In this document: positions 35,494 to 44,560 of the stretch, in pieces
Layout: every line of letters begins with the position of its first letter
Position numbering within the stretch: position 1 is the first letter of the stretch
Source of the DNA: Actinomadura coerulea
Lineage (GTDB): Bacteria; Actinomycetota; Actinomycetes; Streptosporangiales; Streptosporangiaceae
DNA: 64,000 bases
NCBI RefSeq assembly: GCF_014208105.1
Contig: NZ_JACHMQ010000001.1
Location: forward strand, 248,001-312,000
Direction: 5' to 3'
Made by a program: the position numbers and the translations under genes
Notes under the pieces: generated by a model
The model's input: only the letters and a program-made list of their open reading frames with translations
The model's database searches: none
What the model was told of the DNA's origin: nothing

Positions 35494-36020
35494 TGGACTT
35501 CGACGCCGAACCCTGGGACTACCTCGCCGCGTCCGAGGCGATCGACATCGAGCACCCGCTCGTCCAGTCGATCGCCGCGGAACTGCGCGACGGCGACGAC
35601 ATCGCCTACGCGCGGGCTGCGTTCGACTACGTCCGCGACCGGATCCCGCACTCCATGGACACCGGCGACACCCGCGTGCCGTGGCGGGCCTCCGACGTCC
35701 TCGAACAGCGCACGGGCCTGTGCTTCGCCCAGTCCCACGCCTACGTCGCCCTCCTTCGCGCGGGCGGCGTCCAGGCGGGGCTCTGCTACCAGCAGCGCCC
35801 CGGCTTCGTCCACGGCCTGGCCGCCGCCCTCGTCGACGACATGTGGGTCCGCCTCGACCCCCGCGACCCGGCCGTGACCTTCTCCGCCTCCGCCGACGCC
35901 CTGGCCTACCCGGACGACCCGATCCTTCCGACCGTCCACGCGGCTCCGCACCCCACGGTCCTCAACGCCCTGAAGGGCATGACGGCCCTCACCGTCTCGG
36001 CGCTCCCCGCCGCCCTGTGA
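35493..36020 (+). CDS. Transglutaminase-like cysteine protease-fold protein
   Basis: A 175-aa cytoplasmic protein with a transglutaminase-like (papain-like) core. The candidate catalytic triad is Cys77 (TGLCFAQSHAYVALLR), His107 (GFVHGLAAALV) and Asp122 (MWVRLDPRDP). Bacterial members act as peptidases or amide-processing enzymes; the substrate is unknown. ATG 35493 overlaps the dapB TGA, which suggests co-translation with dapB. A peptidoglycan link is only guesswork. Confidence 0.85.
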
Positions 36021-36030
36021 CGCGGCCGGG

Positions 36031-36909
36031 TCAGCCGGAGTAGACGAGGTCGAGGGCGGCGAGGCGGTCGTGGTCGGCCAGGATGTCGATCGCGGTGACC
36101 CGATCGTCCGCGACCGTGAAGGCCAGGACGGACTGCGGGCGCCCGTCCTGGAACCAGACGATCCCGGCGGTGCCGTTGACCAGGGCGTGCATGACCTGGC
36201 CCCGGGTCGTCCTGCGGAACCTGATCGCCTGCCCGGCGACGTTCTCGGCGCCGACGACCTCCGTCCAGCCGCCCGGGATGGCGCCGACGTCGGCGCGCAG
36301 CACCACGTCCGGGGCGAGGACGGCGACGAGCGCCTCGAAGTCGCCGTCGTTGGCGGCGGCGTTGAAGGCGTCCACGACCGCGCGCTGTCGGGCCGGGTCG
36401 CGTTCGGGGTCCGGGGCCGTGCCGCGCACCCGGCGGCGGGCGCGGCTGGCCAGCTGGCGGGCGGCCGCGGGGGACCGTCCGACGATGGGCGCGATGTCCT
36501 CGAACGGCACGCCGAAAGTGTCGTGCAGGACGAACGCCAGCCTTTCGGCGGGGGTGAGGGACTGCAGGACCACCAGGAGCGCGAGACCGACCGAGTCGGC
36601 CACCAGGGCCTCGTACTCGGGGTCGGTGGCGGTGGCGCTGACGACCGGGTCGGGCAGGCGCTGCTCCAGCGGGTCCTCGCGGCGGGACGTGCGCGAGCGC
36701 AGCATGTCCAGGCACACCCGTCCCACGACGGTCGTCAGCCAGCCGCCCAGGTTCTCGATGTCGCCCGCGTTGGACCGGCTGAGCTTCAGCCAGGCCTCCT
36801 GGACGGCGTCGTCGGCCTCCGCGAGTGAGCCCAGCATCCGGTAGGCGACCGCCTTCAGATGCGTGCGGTGCCCCTCGAAGCGCTCGGCCAGGAACTCGCG
36901 CTCGTCCAT
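36031..36909 (-). CDS. ECF sigma factor with SnoaL-like C-terminal domain (SigJ/ECF41 type)
   Basis: A 292-aa extracytoplasmic-function sigma factor. Region 2 is RMLGSLAEADDAVQEAWLKL; region 4 is LTPAERLAFVLHDTFGVPFE followed by SPAAARQLASRARRR. The last 120 residues form a SnoaL/NTF2-like domain (VVDAFNAAANDGDFEALVAV) that controls these sigma factors in place of a classic anti-sigma factor. ATG 36909 is chosen because GGGGG lies 5 nt before it; GTG 36912 is just upstream. The usual carboxymuconolactone-decarboxylase partner gene is not adjacent. It is convergent with the transglutaminase-like gene, 10 bp away. Confidence 0.92.
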   Translation of the reverse strand: MDEREFLAERFEGHRTHLKAVAYRMLGSLAEADDAVQEAWLKLSRSNAGDIENLGGWLTTVVGRVCLDMLRSRTSRREDPLEQRLPDPVVSATATDPEYEALVADSVGLALLVVLQSLTPAERLAFVLHDTFGVPFEDIAPIVGRSPAAARQLASRARRRVRGTAPDPERDPARQRAVVDAFNAAANDGDFEALVAVLAPDVVLRADVGAIPGGWTEVVGAENVAGQAIRFRRTTRGQVMHALVNGTAGIVWFQDGRPQSVLAFTVADDRVTAIDILADHDRLAALDLVYSG

Positions 36910-37120
36910 CACGTCCCCCTCTGTGCCACCAGGTCATAACACTGACGGACGCCGCGGCCCGGATGTGACCGGGGTTGTGCGGAAACCGGGGCGGGGCCTA
37001 ACGGTCGGCAGGTGGACGCGACGTTCGCGCGCGACATGGGGGGTGATGGCGTACTTCCGTGTGTAGTCAGAGTACCCAGTCTCGGTGAACGCCTCTGGGT
37101 GACACGGGTGAAGGGGCGGG

Positions 37121-39202
37121 TCAGCGGGGGGTCTTGGTGAGGTCGGCCTCGCGGATGGTGCGGTCGACGCCGGCGGCGGCGTAGGCGGCCGCCTCGTCGA
37201 GGGTCTCGTTCTCCAGGAGGGCGGCGGCCAGGGAGTCCAGCTTGTCGCGGTGGGTGCGGAGGGTCTCCAGGGCCTCGGCGTAGCACTCGTCGACGATCCG
37301 GCGGGCCTCCAGGTCGACGGCGTCCAGGGTGCCCTGGGCGGCGTACTGGCCCATCGGGTCCGATCCGTCCGCGGGGAGGATCGACAGGGGGCCGATCTTC
37401 TGGGACATGCCCCAGCGGCCCACCATCCCGCGGGCGATCTTGGTGACCTGCTCCAGGTCGCTCTCCGAGCCGGTGGTGATCACGCCGAACACCAGCTCCT
37501 CGGCGGCCATGCCGCCGAGCGCGCCGATGATGCGGCCGCGCAGGTAGCGCTCGTCGTAGGCGTAGCGGTCGTCGTCGGGGGTGGAGACGGTGACGCCGAG
37601 CGCGCGGCCGTGCGGCACGATCGTGATCTTGCGGACGGGGTCGGCGCCCGGCTGCAGCATGCCGAGCAGGCCGTGCCCGGACTCGTGGTAGGACGTGCGG
37701 CGGCGCTCCTCGAACGGCATGACCAGGGAGCGGCGGGTGCCGAGCTGCACCTTCTCCAGGGCGCTCTGGAAGTCGTCCATGTCCACGGCGTCCTTCTCGC
37801 GCTTGACGGCGAGCAGGGCGGCCTCGTTGACCAGGTTGGCCAGCTCGGCGCCGGTCATCCCGGGGGTCATCCTGGCGATCGAGAGGATGTCGGCGTCGGC
37901 GGAGAGCGGGACGTCGCGGGTGTGCACGCCGAGGATCGCGACGCGCCCGTCCAGGTCGGGCGGGGACACCGCGACCTGCCGGTCGAACCGGCCGGGGCGC
38001 ATGAGGGCCGGGTCCAGGATGTCGGGACGGTTCGTCGCGGCGATCACGACGACGCCCTCGGAGCCGGAGAAGCCGTCCATCTCGGTGAGGATCTGGTTGA
38101 GGGTCTGCTCGCGCTCGTCGTGGCCGCCCATGCTGGCGCCGCCGCCGCGCGCCCGCCCGATGGTGTCGATCTCGTCGATGAAGATGATCGAGGGGGCGGT
38201 CTTGCGGGCCTCGGTGAACAGCTCGCGGACGCGGGCGGCGCCGACGCCGACGACCATCTCGATGAACTCCGACGCGGCCGCGGAGTAGAACGGGACGTCG
38301 GCCTCGCCGGCGACGGCGCGGGCGAGCAGGGTCTTGCCGGTGCCGGGCGCGCCGGTCAGCAGAACGCCGCGGGGGACGCGGGCGCCCATCCGGCGGTACT
38401 TGCCGGGGTCCTTGAGGAAGTCGACGATCTCGCTGAGCTCCGCCTCGACCTCGTCGATGCCGGCGACGTCGGCGAACGTGGCGCGCTTGTCGTCCGCGGC
38501 CACGGGCTTGGGGGAGCGGTTGAAGCCGCCCATGAGACCGCCCCCGCCGCCGGTCATGCGGCGCTGCAACCAGACCATCACGCCGATCCACAGGCCGACG
38601 AACAGCAGGGTCGGCAGCAGCGACAGCAGCAGGTTGGCGAGCAGGCCGCGGTCCTCGTTGACCGGCTTGGCCTCGACCTCGACGCCCTTGCGCACCATCT
38701 CCGTGTAGATCTTGTCGTCGGCGAACGCGGGACGCAGCGTCTCGAACGAGGAATAGGTCTTCTCCGCGTGCCCCGGGACCGGCCGCTTGCTCTTCAGCTG
38801 GCCCTGGATCTGGTAGCCCTTGGTGTAGACGTCCTTCACGTTCCCGGCGGCGACCTGCTGGGTGAACGCCGTGTAGGGGACCGTCACCCGCTCCTTCTGG
38901 CCGGTGAGGTGCATGGAGACGTAGCTCAGCCCGAAGACGGCCAGCAGCAGCGCCCAGAAGACCGCGTTGTTCCGGTTCGGCTTCCACCCGCCCCCGCGCA
39001 GGCCGGACGCCCGCTTGTCCCTGCGGTCGGGGACGCCTTCGGCGCGCCAGGGCTGGTCGGGGTCGCTGCGGGGCGGCACCGACTGGCGCCGGCCGGGCTC
39101 GGCCGTGCCGGAGCGCTGCGCGCCGGTGTTCGGCGCCGTCCCGTTCGGTCGCGGTGCCCCGTTGGGCTGTGGCGCGGGTCGCTGGTCCGGCACGTGTCGC
39201 AT
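37121..39202 (-). CDS. ftsH: FtsH-like membrane ATP-dependent zinc metalloprotease
   Basis: A 693-aa AAA+ membrane protease that unfolds and degrades membrane and regulatory proteins. An 80-residue Pro/Asn/Arg-rich cytoplasmic extension precedes TM1 (AVFWALLLAVFGLSYVSM), an outside domain and TM2 (LLPTLLFVGLWIGVMVWL). The AAA module has Walker A GAPGTGKT (about 284-291), Walker B IIFIDEID and the second-region-of-homology Arg. The protease site is HESGH (506-510), with the third ligand in ESDLEQVTKIAR. ATG 39202 was used; GTG 39193 has better spacing from GGGGAG. It may be a second FtsH beside the usual one near the tilS-hpt genes; that is inference. Confidence 0.93.
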   Translation of the reverse strand: MRHVPDQRPAPQPNGAPRPNGTAPNTGAQRSGTAEPGRRQSVPPRSDPDQPWRAEGVPDRRDKRASGLRGGGWKPNRNNAVFWALLLAVFGLSYVSMHLTGQKERVTVPYTAFTQQVAAGNVKDVYTKGYQIQGQLKSKRPVPGHAEKTYSSFETLRPAFADDKIYTEMVRKGVEVEAKPVNEDRGLLANLLLSLLPTLLFVGLWIGVMVWLQRRMTGGGGGLMGGFNRSPKPVAADDKRATFADVAGIDEVEAELSEIVDFLKDPGKYRRMGARVPRGVLLTGAPGTGKTLLARAVAGEADVPFYSAAASEFIEMVVGVGAARVRELFTEARKTAPSIIFIDEIDTIGRARGGGASMGGHDEREQTLNQILTEMDGFSGSEGVVVIAATNRPDILDPALMRPGRFDRQVAVSPPDLDGRVAILGVHTRDVPLSADADILSIARMTPGMTGAELANLVNEAALLAVKREKDAVDMDDFQSALEKVQLGTRRSLVMPFEERRRTSYHESGHGLLGMLQPGADPVRKITIVPHGRALGVTVSTPDDDRYAYDERYLRGRIIGALGGMAAEELVFGVITTGSESDLEQVTKIARGMVGRWGMSQKIGPLSILPADGSDPMGQYAAQGTLDAVDLEARRIVDECYAEALETLRTHRDKLDSLAAALLENETLDEAAAYAAAGVDRTIREADLTKTPR

Positions 39203-39274
39203 CTCCCCGTACAACGCGCCCCGCAGGCCGGGGCGATCAGGTGTTCCCGAGCCCTGGGGGGCTCCGGGGAGGTA

Positions 39275-39298
39275 AACGGAAGTGGGCCCCCATCCGTT
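39275..39298 (-). terminator. Hairpin after modA
   Basis: AACGGA (39275-39280) pairs with TCCGTT (39293-39298), enclosing TGGG-CC-CCCA with a 2-nt bulge. It lies just past the modA stop and would end that unit before ftsH. Confidence 0.55.
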
Positions 39299-39307
39299 CC
39301 CCGCGGG

Positions 39308-40087
39308 TCACTGGGGAGCGGTCGGTGTGACGAAGCCGTACTTGTTGAACAGCCGCTGCGCGTCGGGTGTGACCAGCCACGCCACGAACGCGTTCGCCGC
39401 GTCCTCGTGGTCCCCGCCGCGGACGACCGCGGCGGGGAAAGACGCGGTGACGTTCTGGTCCGCCGGGATGGGCACGCTGCTCGCCGCGATCCCGGCCGAG
39501 TTCAGGTCGGTGACGAAGACGACGCCCGCGTCGGCCTCGCCGGCGCGGACCCGGTCCAGGACGGCCCGCGCGCTGATCTCCTCGCTGCTCCACCGGGCGG
39601 TCACGCCGGCCTTGGCGAGGACCTGGCGGGTGTAGCGGCCGACCGGGACCGACCCGGCGCCGACGACCACCCGCAGGCCCGGCCGCGCCAGGTCCCGCAG
39701 GTCGCGGATCCGGTGCGGGTTGCCCGGCCCGACCGCGATCGTGAGCGCGTCGCGGGCGATGACGCGGCGGCGCCCGCCCAGGTACTCGTCGGCCTCGTCC
39801 ATGCTCGCCCCGTCGGCCGTCACCAGGACGTCCGCGGGCTCGTGCTCGGCGAGGCGGTCGGCGATCTCCGGCGTCCCGCCGAACGCGAACCGCAGCCTGA
39901 CGTCCGGGTTCTGCTGGTGGTAGGCCTCCCCGACCTCGCCGAGCACCTCCGTCATCGAGGAGGTGGCGAGGACGGTGAGCGTTGCCGGCCCGGAGGGGCC
40001 GCCGCAGCCCGCGCCGAGGGCGGGCAGGACGAGCGCCGCGAGCAGCGCGGACGCGCGCAGGCGCCGCCGATGGGGGGAATCGGGCAT
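39308..40087 (-). CDS. modA: Molybdate ABC transporter substrate-binding lipoprotein ModA
   Basis: A 259-aa type II periplasmic-binding lipoprotein. The lipobox LGAGC carries Cys28. ModA features: LTVLATSSMTEVLGEVGEAY (oxyanion-binding Ser residues), FGGTPEIADRLAEHEPADVL, and VGAGSVPVGRYTRQVL. It is expected to bind molybdate or tungstate. No modB or modC gene is next to it, so the transporter partners must lie elsewhere. ATG 40087 is preferred, since AGGA precedes it; ATG 40096 is in frame. It is divergent from ung. Confidence 0.85.
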   Translation of the reverse strand: MPDSPHRRRLRASALLAALVLPALGAGCGGPSGPATLTVLATSSMTEVLGEVGEAYHQQNPDVRLRFAFGGTPEIADRLAEHEPADVLVTADGASMDEADEYLGGRRRVIARDALTIAVGPGNPHRIRDLRDLARPGLRVVVGAGSVPVGRYTRQVLAKAGVTARWSSEEISARAVLDRVRAGEADAGVVFVTDLNSAGIAASSVPIPADQNVTASFPAAVVRGGDHEDAANAFVAWLVTPDAQRLFNKYGFVTPTAPQ

Positions 40088-40200
40088 TTGTCTCATCCTA
40101 GGGTCGGGGGGTTCGAGGTCCCTGGATTCGGCCGTGGCGTGTCACAGGCCCGCACTAGTGTTCGGGGCAACTGGAGATCACGTTTCTCGGAGGCCCGACG

Positions 40201-40875
40201 ATGTCCCTCGACCTGTTGGAACTGCTGCCCGGCGACTGGCGCGAGCGGCTCGACCCGCTGCTCGACCCGGTCGGCACCGCCGCGCTGGGCGCGTTCGTCG
40301 CGGGAGAGTACGCCGGGCAGACCGTCTACCCGCCGCGCGAGGACCTGTTCAACGCGTTCCGGCACTGCCCGTTCGACGGCGCCCGCGTCCTGGTCCTCGG
40401 GCAGGACCCCTACCACGGCCCCGGCCAGGCGCACGGGTTGAGCTTCAGCGTGCGCGAGGGCGTGCGGCTCCCCCCGTCGCTGCGCAACATCTACAAGGAG
40501 CTGGCGGCCGACCTGGAGGTCCCCGCGCCGGTGTCCGGCGACCTGACCCGCTGGGCCGACCAGGGCGTCCTGCTGCTGAACGCGGTGCTGACCGTCCGGG
40601 CCGGCGAGGCGGGCTCGCACGCGGGCAAGGGCTGGGAGGACTTCACCGACGCAGCGATCCGCGCGCTGAACGACAAGAGCGAGCGCGTCGTGTTCGTCCT
40701 CTGGGGCGCCTACGCCCGCAAGAAGGCCCGCCTGATCACCGGTCCCCAGCACACCGTGATCGAGTCGGCGCACCCGAGCCCGCTCAGCGCGAAGAAGTTC
40801 TTCGGGACGCGCCCGTTCAGCGCCGTCAACAAGGCCCTCGTCGACGCCGGCCGCGCCGAGATCGACTGGGCCTGA
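40201..40875 (+). CDS. ung: Uracil-DNA glycosylase
   Basis: Ung removes uracil from DNA. This 224-aa protein starts at ATG 40201 with GGAGG 7 nt upstream. The catalytic loop GQDPYHG (67-73) includes Asp69; the uracil-contacting stretch LLLNAVLTVRAGEAGSH and the DNA-intercalation motif HPSPLS (191-196) are intact. It is monocistronic, divergent from modA and closed by a hairpin. Confidence 0.97.
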   Translation: MSLDLLELLPGDWRERLDPLLDPVGTAALGAFVAGEYAGQTVYPPREDLFNAFRHCPFDGARVLVLGQDPYHGPGQAHGLSFSVREGVRLPPSLRNIYKELAADLEVPAPVSGDLTRWADQGVLLLNAVLTVRAGEAGSHAGKGWEDFTDAAIRALNDKSERVVFVLWGAYARKKARLITGPQHTVIESAHPSPLSAKKFFGTRPFSAVNKALVDAGRAEIDWA

Positions 40876-40906
40876 CCGTTCGTCTCACCCGCGCGGGGGA
40901 GCGGTG

Positions 40907-40946
40907 CGCCCGTCCTCCCTCCGCGGCGGGAGGCGCGGGGCGGGCG
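40907..40946 (+). terminator. Hairpin after ung
   Basis: CGCCCG-CCTCCC (40907-40919) pairs with GGGAGG (40928-40933) and CGGGCG (40941-40946), with internal mismatches. A weak to moderate terminator. Confidence 0.4.
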
Positions 40947-40966
40947 GCCCGGTGGATCGTCGGTCC

Positions 40967-41998
40967 ATGACCGTTTCAGTTCACCGGCCCGCCGAGCGGC
41001 CGCGCGTCGCGCACGCCGGCCCCGGGCGCGCCCGCCTGGCCGTCTGCGCGGCGACGATCGCCGCGTGCGCCCCCTACCTCACCATCAAGATCGCGTGGCT
41101 GTCGGGCAGCACGGTCGGCTGGAACGACGCCGCCGCGGCCGAGGACTCCGCGCTGTACGTGGGCAACGCGATCACGCTCGCCATGGACGCGGCGGCCGTG
41201 CTGGTGGCGGCGGCGTTCACCTTCCGCTGGGGCCGCCGGATCCCGGCGTGGCTGGTGCTGGCGCCGATCTGGATCGCGGTGGGGCTGCTCGCGCCGATCG
41301 TCCTCGCCGTCCCGCTCGGCACGCTCCTGCAGACGTTCTTCTCATCCGAGCCGCTCATGGGCGACGAGAACGCCCTCCAGGGCTGGGTGTACGGCGTCGT
41401 CTACACGGGCTTCACCCTGCAGGGCATCGGGTTGCTGACGGCGTTCGTCCTGTACGCGCGCGAAAGGTGGCCGCGGACGTTCGAGATCCGCACCGCGAGC
41501 GTCCCCAAGGGGCCGACCCACTCGCTGCAGGTGCTCCTGGCGCGCGTGGCGGTCGCTCCGGCCGCGGTCTTCGCGGCCGTGCAGCTCTTCTGGGCGTCCG
41601 GAGGGACGGCGGGCCTCCACGGGGGCGAGGCCACGGACCGGAACCTGGCCCAGCAGCTGGCCGACGGTGCGGAGGGCCTGCTCGCGGTCGCCGCCGCGGC
41701 GGCGCTGGTGCTGATCGTCCGGCGCGCGGGCCGTCCCGGCCGGTTCGCGGTGCCGCTCGCCGCCGCCTGGGCCGGCTCCGGCACCATGTTCGCGGCGTCC
41801 CTGTACGGGCTGCTCGTGGTGCTCGGCCGGCCGGGCTTCCTGGCGCCGGACACCGCGTCCGCCACGGGCCTCGTCGCCCTCGCCGGGGTGCTCGCCGGGC
41901 TCGTCACCGGCCTGACCGGCGCGTTCCTGCTGGCCGAGAACCAGAGCGCCCTGGCCGGGGGTCAGAGCGCCAGGCCGACCGCCAGCAGCACTCCGTAG
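40967..41998 (+). CDS. Polytopic membrane protein, unknown function
   Basis: A 343-aa integral membrane protein starts at ATG 40967. About eight hydrophobic helices are visible, among them AVCAATIAACAPYLTIKIAW, MDAAAVLVAAAFTFRW, AWLVLAPIWIAVGLLAPIVL and GLVALAGVLAGLVTGLTGAF. Short loops carry no recognisable catalytic motif. It looks like an actinomycete-specific hypothetical. Its last 37 bp overlap the convergent menA gene. Confidence 0.75.
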   Translation: MTVSVHRPAERPRVAHAGPGRARLAVCAATIAACAPYLTIKIAWLSGSTVGWNDAAAAEDSALYVGNAITLAMDAAAVLVAAAFTFRWGRRIPAWLVLAPIWIAVGLLAPIVLAVPLGTLLQTFFSSEPLMGDENALQGWVYGVVYTGFTLQGIGLLTAFVLYARERWPRTFEIRTASVPKGPTHSLQVLLARVAVAPAAVFAAVQLFWASGGTAGLHGGEATDRNLAQQLADGAEGLLAVAAAAALVLIVRRAGRPGRFAVPLAAAWAGSGTMFAASLYGLLVVLGRPGFLAPDTASATGLVALAGVLAGLVTGLTGAFLLAENQSALAGGQSARPTASSTP

Positions 41999-42834
41999 GC
42001 GATCTGGAGCCGGCCGGTCTCGCCGAGCACCGGGATCAGGGCGGGACCGGCCGCGCCGTTCAGCACCTTCTGCGTCGGCGGCAGCGACAGCGGCGCCGCG
42101 AGCAGCGCGAGCAGCGCCCACGGGTGCGGCGCCGCCAGGGCCAGGGCGAACATGAACGGCAGCGCGGTGCACGCCGCGTACAGGATCCGGGTCCAGCGGT
42201 CGCCCAGCACGACGGCGAGCGTCCGCTTGCCCGACTCCCGGTCGGTGGGGATGTCGCGCAGGTTGTTGGCGACGAGCATCCCGCACGCCAGCAGCCCGAT
42301 CGGGACCGCCGCCGCCCACGCCTCCCACGGCAGCTCCTCGATCTGGACGTAGGTCGTCCCGACGACGGCGACGAGGCCGAAGAAGACGAACACCGAGACC
42401 TCGCCCAGCGCGCGGTACCCGTACGGCGTCTTGCCGCCCGTGTAGAACCAGGCGGCGAGGATCGCGAACGCGCCGACGAGCAGCAGCCACCACGTCGTCA
42501 CGGCGGCCAGGACGAGCCCGGCGACGGCGGCGACCAGGAAGCAGCCGAGCGCGGCGGCCAGCACCTGCTTGGGCGGTGCGGCCTTCGACCCGACGAGCCG
42601 CAGCGGGCCCACGCGGTCCTCGTCGGTGCCGCGGATGCCGTCGCTGTAGTCGTTGGAGTAGTTCACCCCGATCTGCAGCACGAGGGCGACGACGGCGGCG
42701 AGGACGCCGCGCCACCAGACGGGGTCGCCCTCGCCCACGGCGACGCCGGTGCCGACGACGACGGGAACGAGGGACGCGGGCAGGGTGCGGGGCCGGGATC
42801 CGGCGACCCATTGGGAGAGCGTGGCCACAGTCAC
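41962..42834 (-). CDS. menA: 1,4-dihydroxy-2-naphthoate polyprenyltransferase
   Basis: MenA attaches the polyprenyl chain to dihydroxynaphthoate in menaquinone synthesis. This 290-aa UbiA-family protein has eight or nine helices. The first Asp-rich motif is NYSNDYSDGIRGTDEDR (about 58-74), and the second is NNLRDIPTDRESGKRT. Both coordinate Mg-pyrophosphate. The start is GTG 42834, with only GAGAA upstream. No other men genes are in the window. It overlaps the membrane protein gene at 40967 tail to tail. Confidence 0.95.
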   Translation of the reverse strand: MTVATLSQWVAGSRPRTLPASLVPVVVGTGVAVGEGDPVWWRGVLAAVVALVLQIGVNYSNDYSDGIRGTDEDRVGPLRLVGSKAAPPKQVLAAALGCFLVAAVAGLVLAAVTTWWLLLVGAFAILAAWFYTGGKTPYGYRALGEVSVFVFFGLVAVVGTTYVQIEELPWEAWAAAVPIGLLACGMLVANNLRDIPTDRESGKRTLAVVLGDRWTRILYAACTALPFMFALALAAPHPWALLALLAAPLSLPPTQKVLNGAAGPALIPVLGETGRLQIAYGVLLAVGLAL

Positions 42835-42862
42835 CGCTTGTTCTCGTGGGACGACAGGGGGT

Positions 42863-44521
42863 CTAGCGCTTCGATTCTTCCCGATGAAGATCAGTGCTCG
42901 GGCGCAGCCGCAGCGCGGCCCCGAGCCCGAGGGCGAGGATCGCCGCGGTGGTCAGGGCCGCGTTCCTGGTCGCGACGGCGAGGCTGGCGTCCGCGGCGTG
43001 CGCCTCGGCCGCCAGCCCGGGCGTGTCGTGAAGATCACGTCCGGAGGTCCCGGCGCTGTGGCGCAGGTCGTGGGCGACGGCCGCCCGCCGCTCCGGGCTC
43101 AGCGACGAGCCCGCCAGCCGGTCGGTCATCGTGTGCCCGAGGCTCGTCGCGAACACCGTCCCGATCGCGGCGATGCCGAGCGCCGCGCCGACCTGCCGGG
43201 CCGTCGACTGCGTGCCGGACGCCTGGCCCGACTGCGCCGGCGGGACGTCCGCGAGCGAGACGTTCGCCAGCTGCGCCGACGTCAGCCCGAGGCCCAGCCC
43301 GTACAGCAGCATCCACGGCGCGAGTCCGAGCCCGCCGGTCGTCGCGGAGACGGTGAGGGCCAGTCCGAGGACCGCGGCGACCTCCATGACCATGCCGATC
43401 TGCACGACCCGGTGGGGGCCGCGCCGGTCGGCGAGCCTGCCCGCGCCGCCGCCGGACACGAACGCGCCGACGGCGAGCGGCAGGATCGCCAGGCTGATCT
43501 GCAGCGGGTTCGTGCCGTGGACGCCCAGCAGGAACAGCGGCAGCACGAACAGCAGCCCGAGCTCGCCGACGTTGACCAGTGCCGAGGTCAGGTTGCCGCG
43601 CCGGAAGTTCGGGATGCGGAACAGCGCGAGGTCGAGCATCACCGGCCGTCCGGCCGCCGTCCGGGACCGCTCGACCACGACCAGCGCCGCGAGCAGCACC
43701 GCGCCGAACGCCAGGACCACGGGGACGGGGGAGAGGGCGGTCTCCGGCCAGCGGAACCCGCCGGCCGTGAACGGGCGCGTCGCCGCCCACCAGCCGTACG
43801 TCTGCCCCTCGATGATCCCCCAGACCAGGGCGCCGAGGCCGAGGGCGGCCAGCGCGCCTCCCACCCAGTCGATCTCGCGCCGCACGCCGCCCGGCACGGG
43901 CGAGCGCGTCTCGGGCATGAACCGGAGCGCCCCGGCGATCAGGACGGCGCCGAGCGGCAGGTTCACCCCGAACGCCCACCGCCAGCCGCCGCCGGTGGCC
44001 AGGGCCCCGCCCACGAGGGGCCCGAGCGCCGCCATGCCGCTGATCATCGAGCCCCAGATGCCGAAGGCGACGGCCCGGTCCCGCCCGGTGAACACCGCGT
44101 TCACCGTGGACAGCGTCGCCGGCATGAGCATCGAGGCCCCGATGCCCTGCAGCGCCCGCGCGCCGATCAGGGCCGCGCCGCCGGGGGCCAGCGCGGCGGC
44201 GAGGCTGGCCGCCGCGAACACCGCCACCCCGAGCACGAACATCCGGCGGCGCCCGACCAGGTCGCCCGCCCGCCCGAACGGGATGAGCAGCGCGGCGAAC
44301 ACCAGCGAGTAGACCGAGGTCGCCCACTCCGCGCCCGAGGTCGAAAGGTTCAGGTCGGAGACGATGCGGGGCAGCAGCACGCCCACGATCGTGGCGTCCA
44401 CCACCACCAGGGAGACGCCGAGGCTCATCACGACCAGGCCGAGCCGGCGATGCCGGGCGGAGGGCGCCGGTGCGGAGGCACGGGGCGGCGTCAGGGAAGT
44501 GGACTCGGGCACGACCTCCAA
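42863..44521 (-). CDS. MFS transporter, DHA2 (EmrB/QacA) drug-exporter family
   Basis: A 552-aa proton-driven exporter with 14 predicted helices. Motif D1 LVVVDATIVGVLLPRI in TM1, motif A GRAGDLVGRRRMFVLGV, and motif C-like GPLVGGALATGGGWRWAFGVN place it in DHA2. TTG 44521 and GTG 44512 are both possible starts. TATCTT 7 nt before the GTG would fit a leaderless mRNA; GGAGG is only 2 nt from the GTG. No TetR gene flanks it, and its substrates are unknown. Confidence 0.92.
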   Translation of the reverse strand: MEVVPESTSLTPPRASAPAPSARHRRLGLVVMSLGVSLVVVDATIVGVLLPRIVSDLNLSTSGAEWATSVYSLVFAALLIPFGRAGDLVGRRRMFVLGVAVFAAASLAAALAPGGAALIGARALQGIGASMLMPATLSTVNAVFTGRDRAVAFGIWGSMISGMAALGPLVGGALATGGGWRWAFGVNLPLGAVLIAGALRFMPETRSPVPGGVRREIDWVGGALAALGLGALVWGIIEGQTYGWWAATRPFTAGGFRWPETALSPVPVVLAFGAVLLAALVVVERSRTAAGRPVMLDLALFRIPNFRRGNLTSALVNVGELGLLFVLPLFLLGVHGTNPLQISLAILPLAVGAFVSGGGAGRLADRRGPHRVVQIGMVMEVAAVLGLALTVSATTGGLGLAPWMLLYGLGLGLTSAQLANVSLADVPPAQSGQASGTQSTARQVGAALGIAAIGTVFATSLGHTMTDRLAGSSLSPERRAAVAHDLRHSAGTSGRDLHDTPGLAAEAHAADASLAVATRNAALTTAAILALGLGAALRLRPSTDLHREESKR

Positions 44522-44560
44522 GATATGGCCGGATCGCCTGTGCGCCTCACCGACCCCTGG

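Noticed and set aside
37250..40441. 1063-codon plus-strand frame over ftsH and modA
   Set aside because: Shadow frame opposite two genes with intact catalytic motifs.
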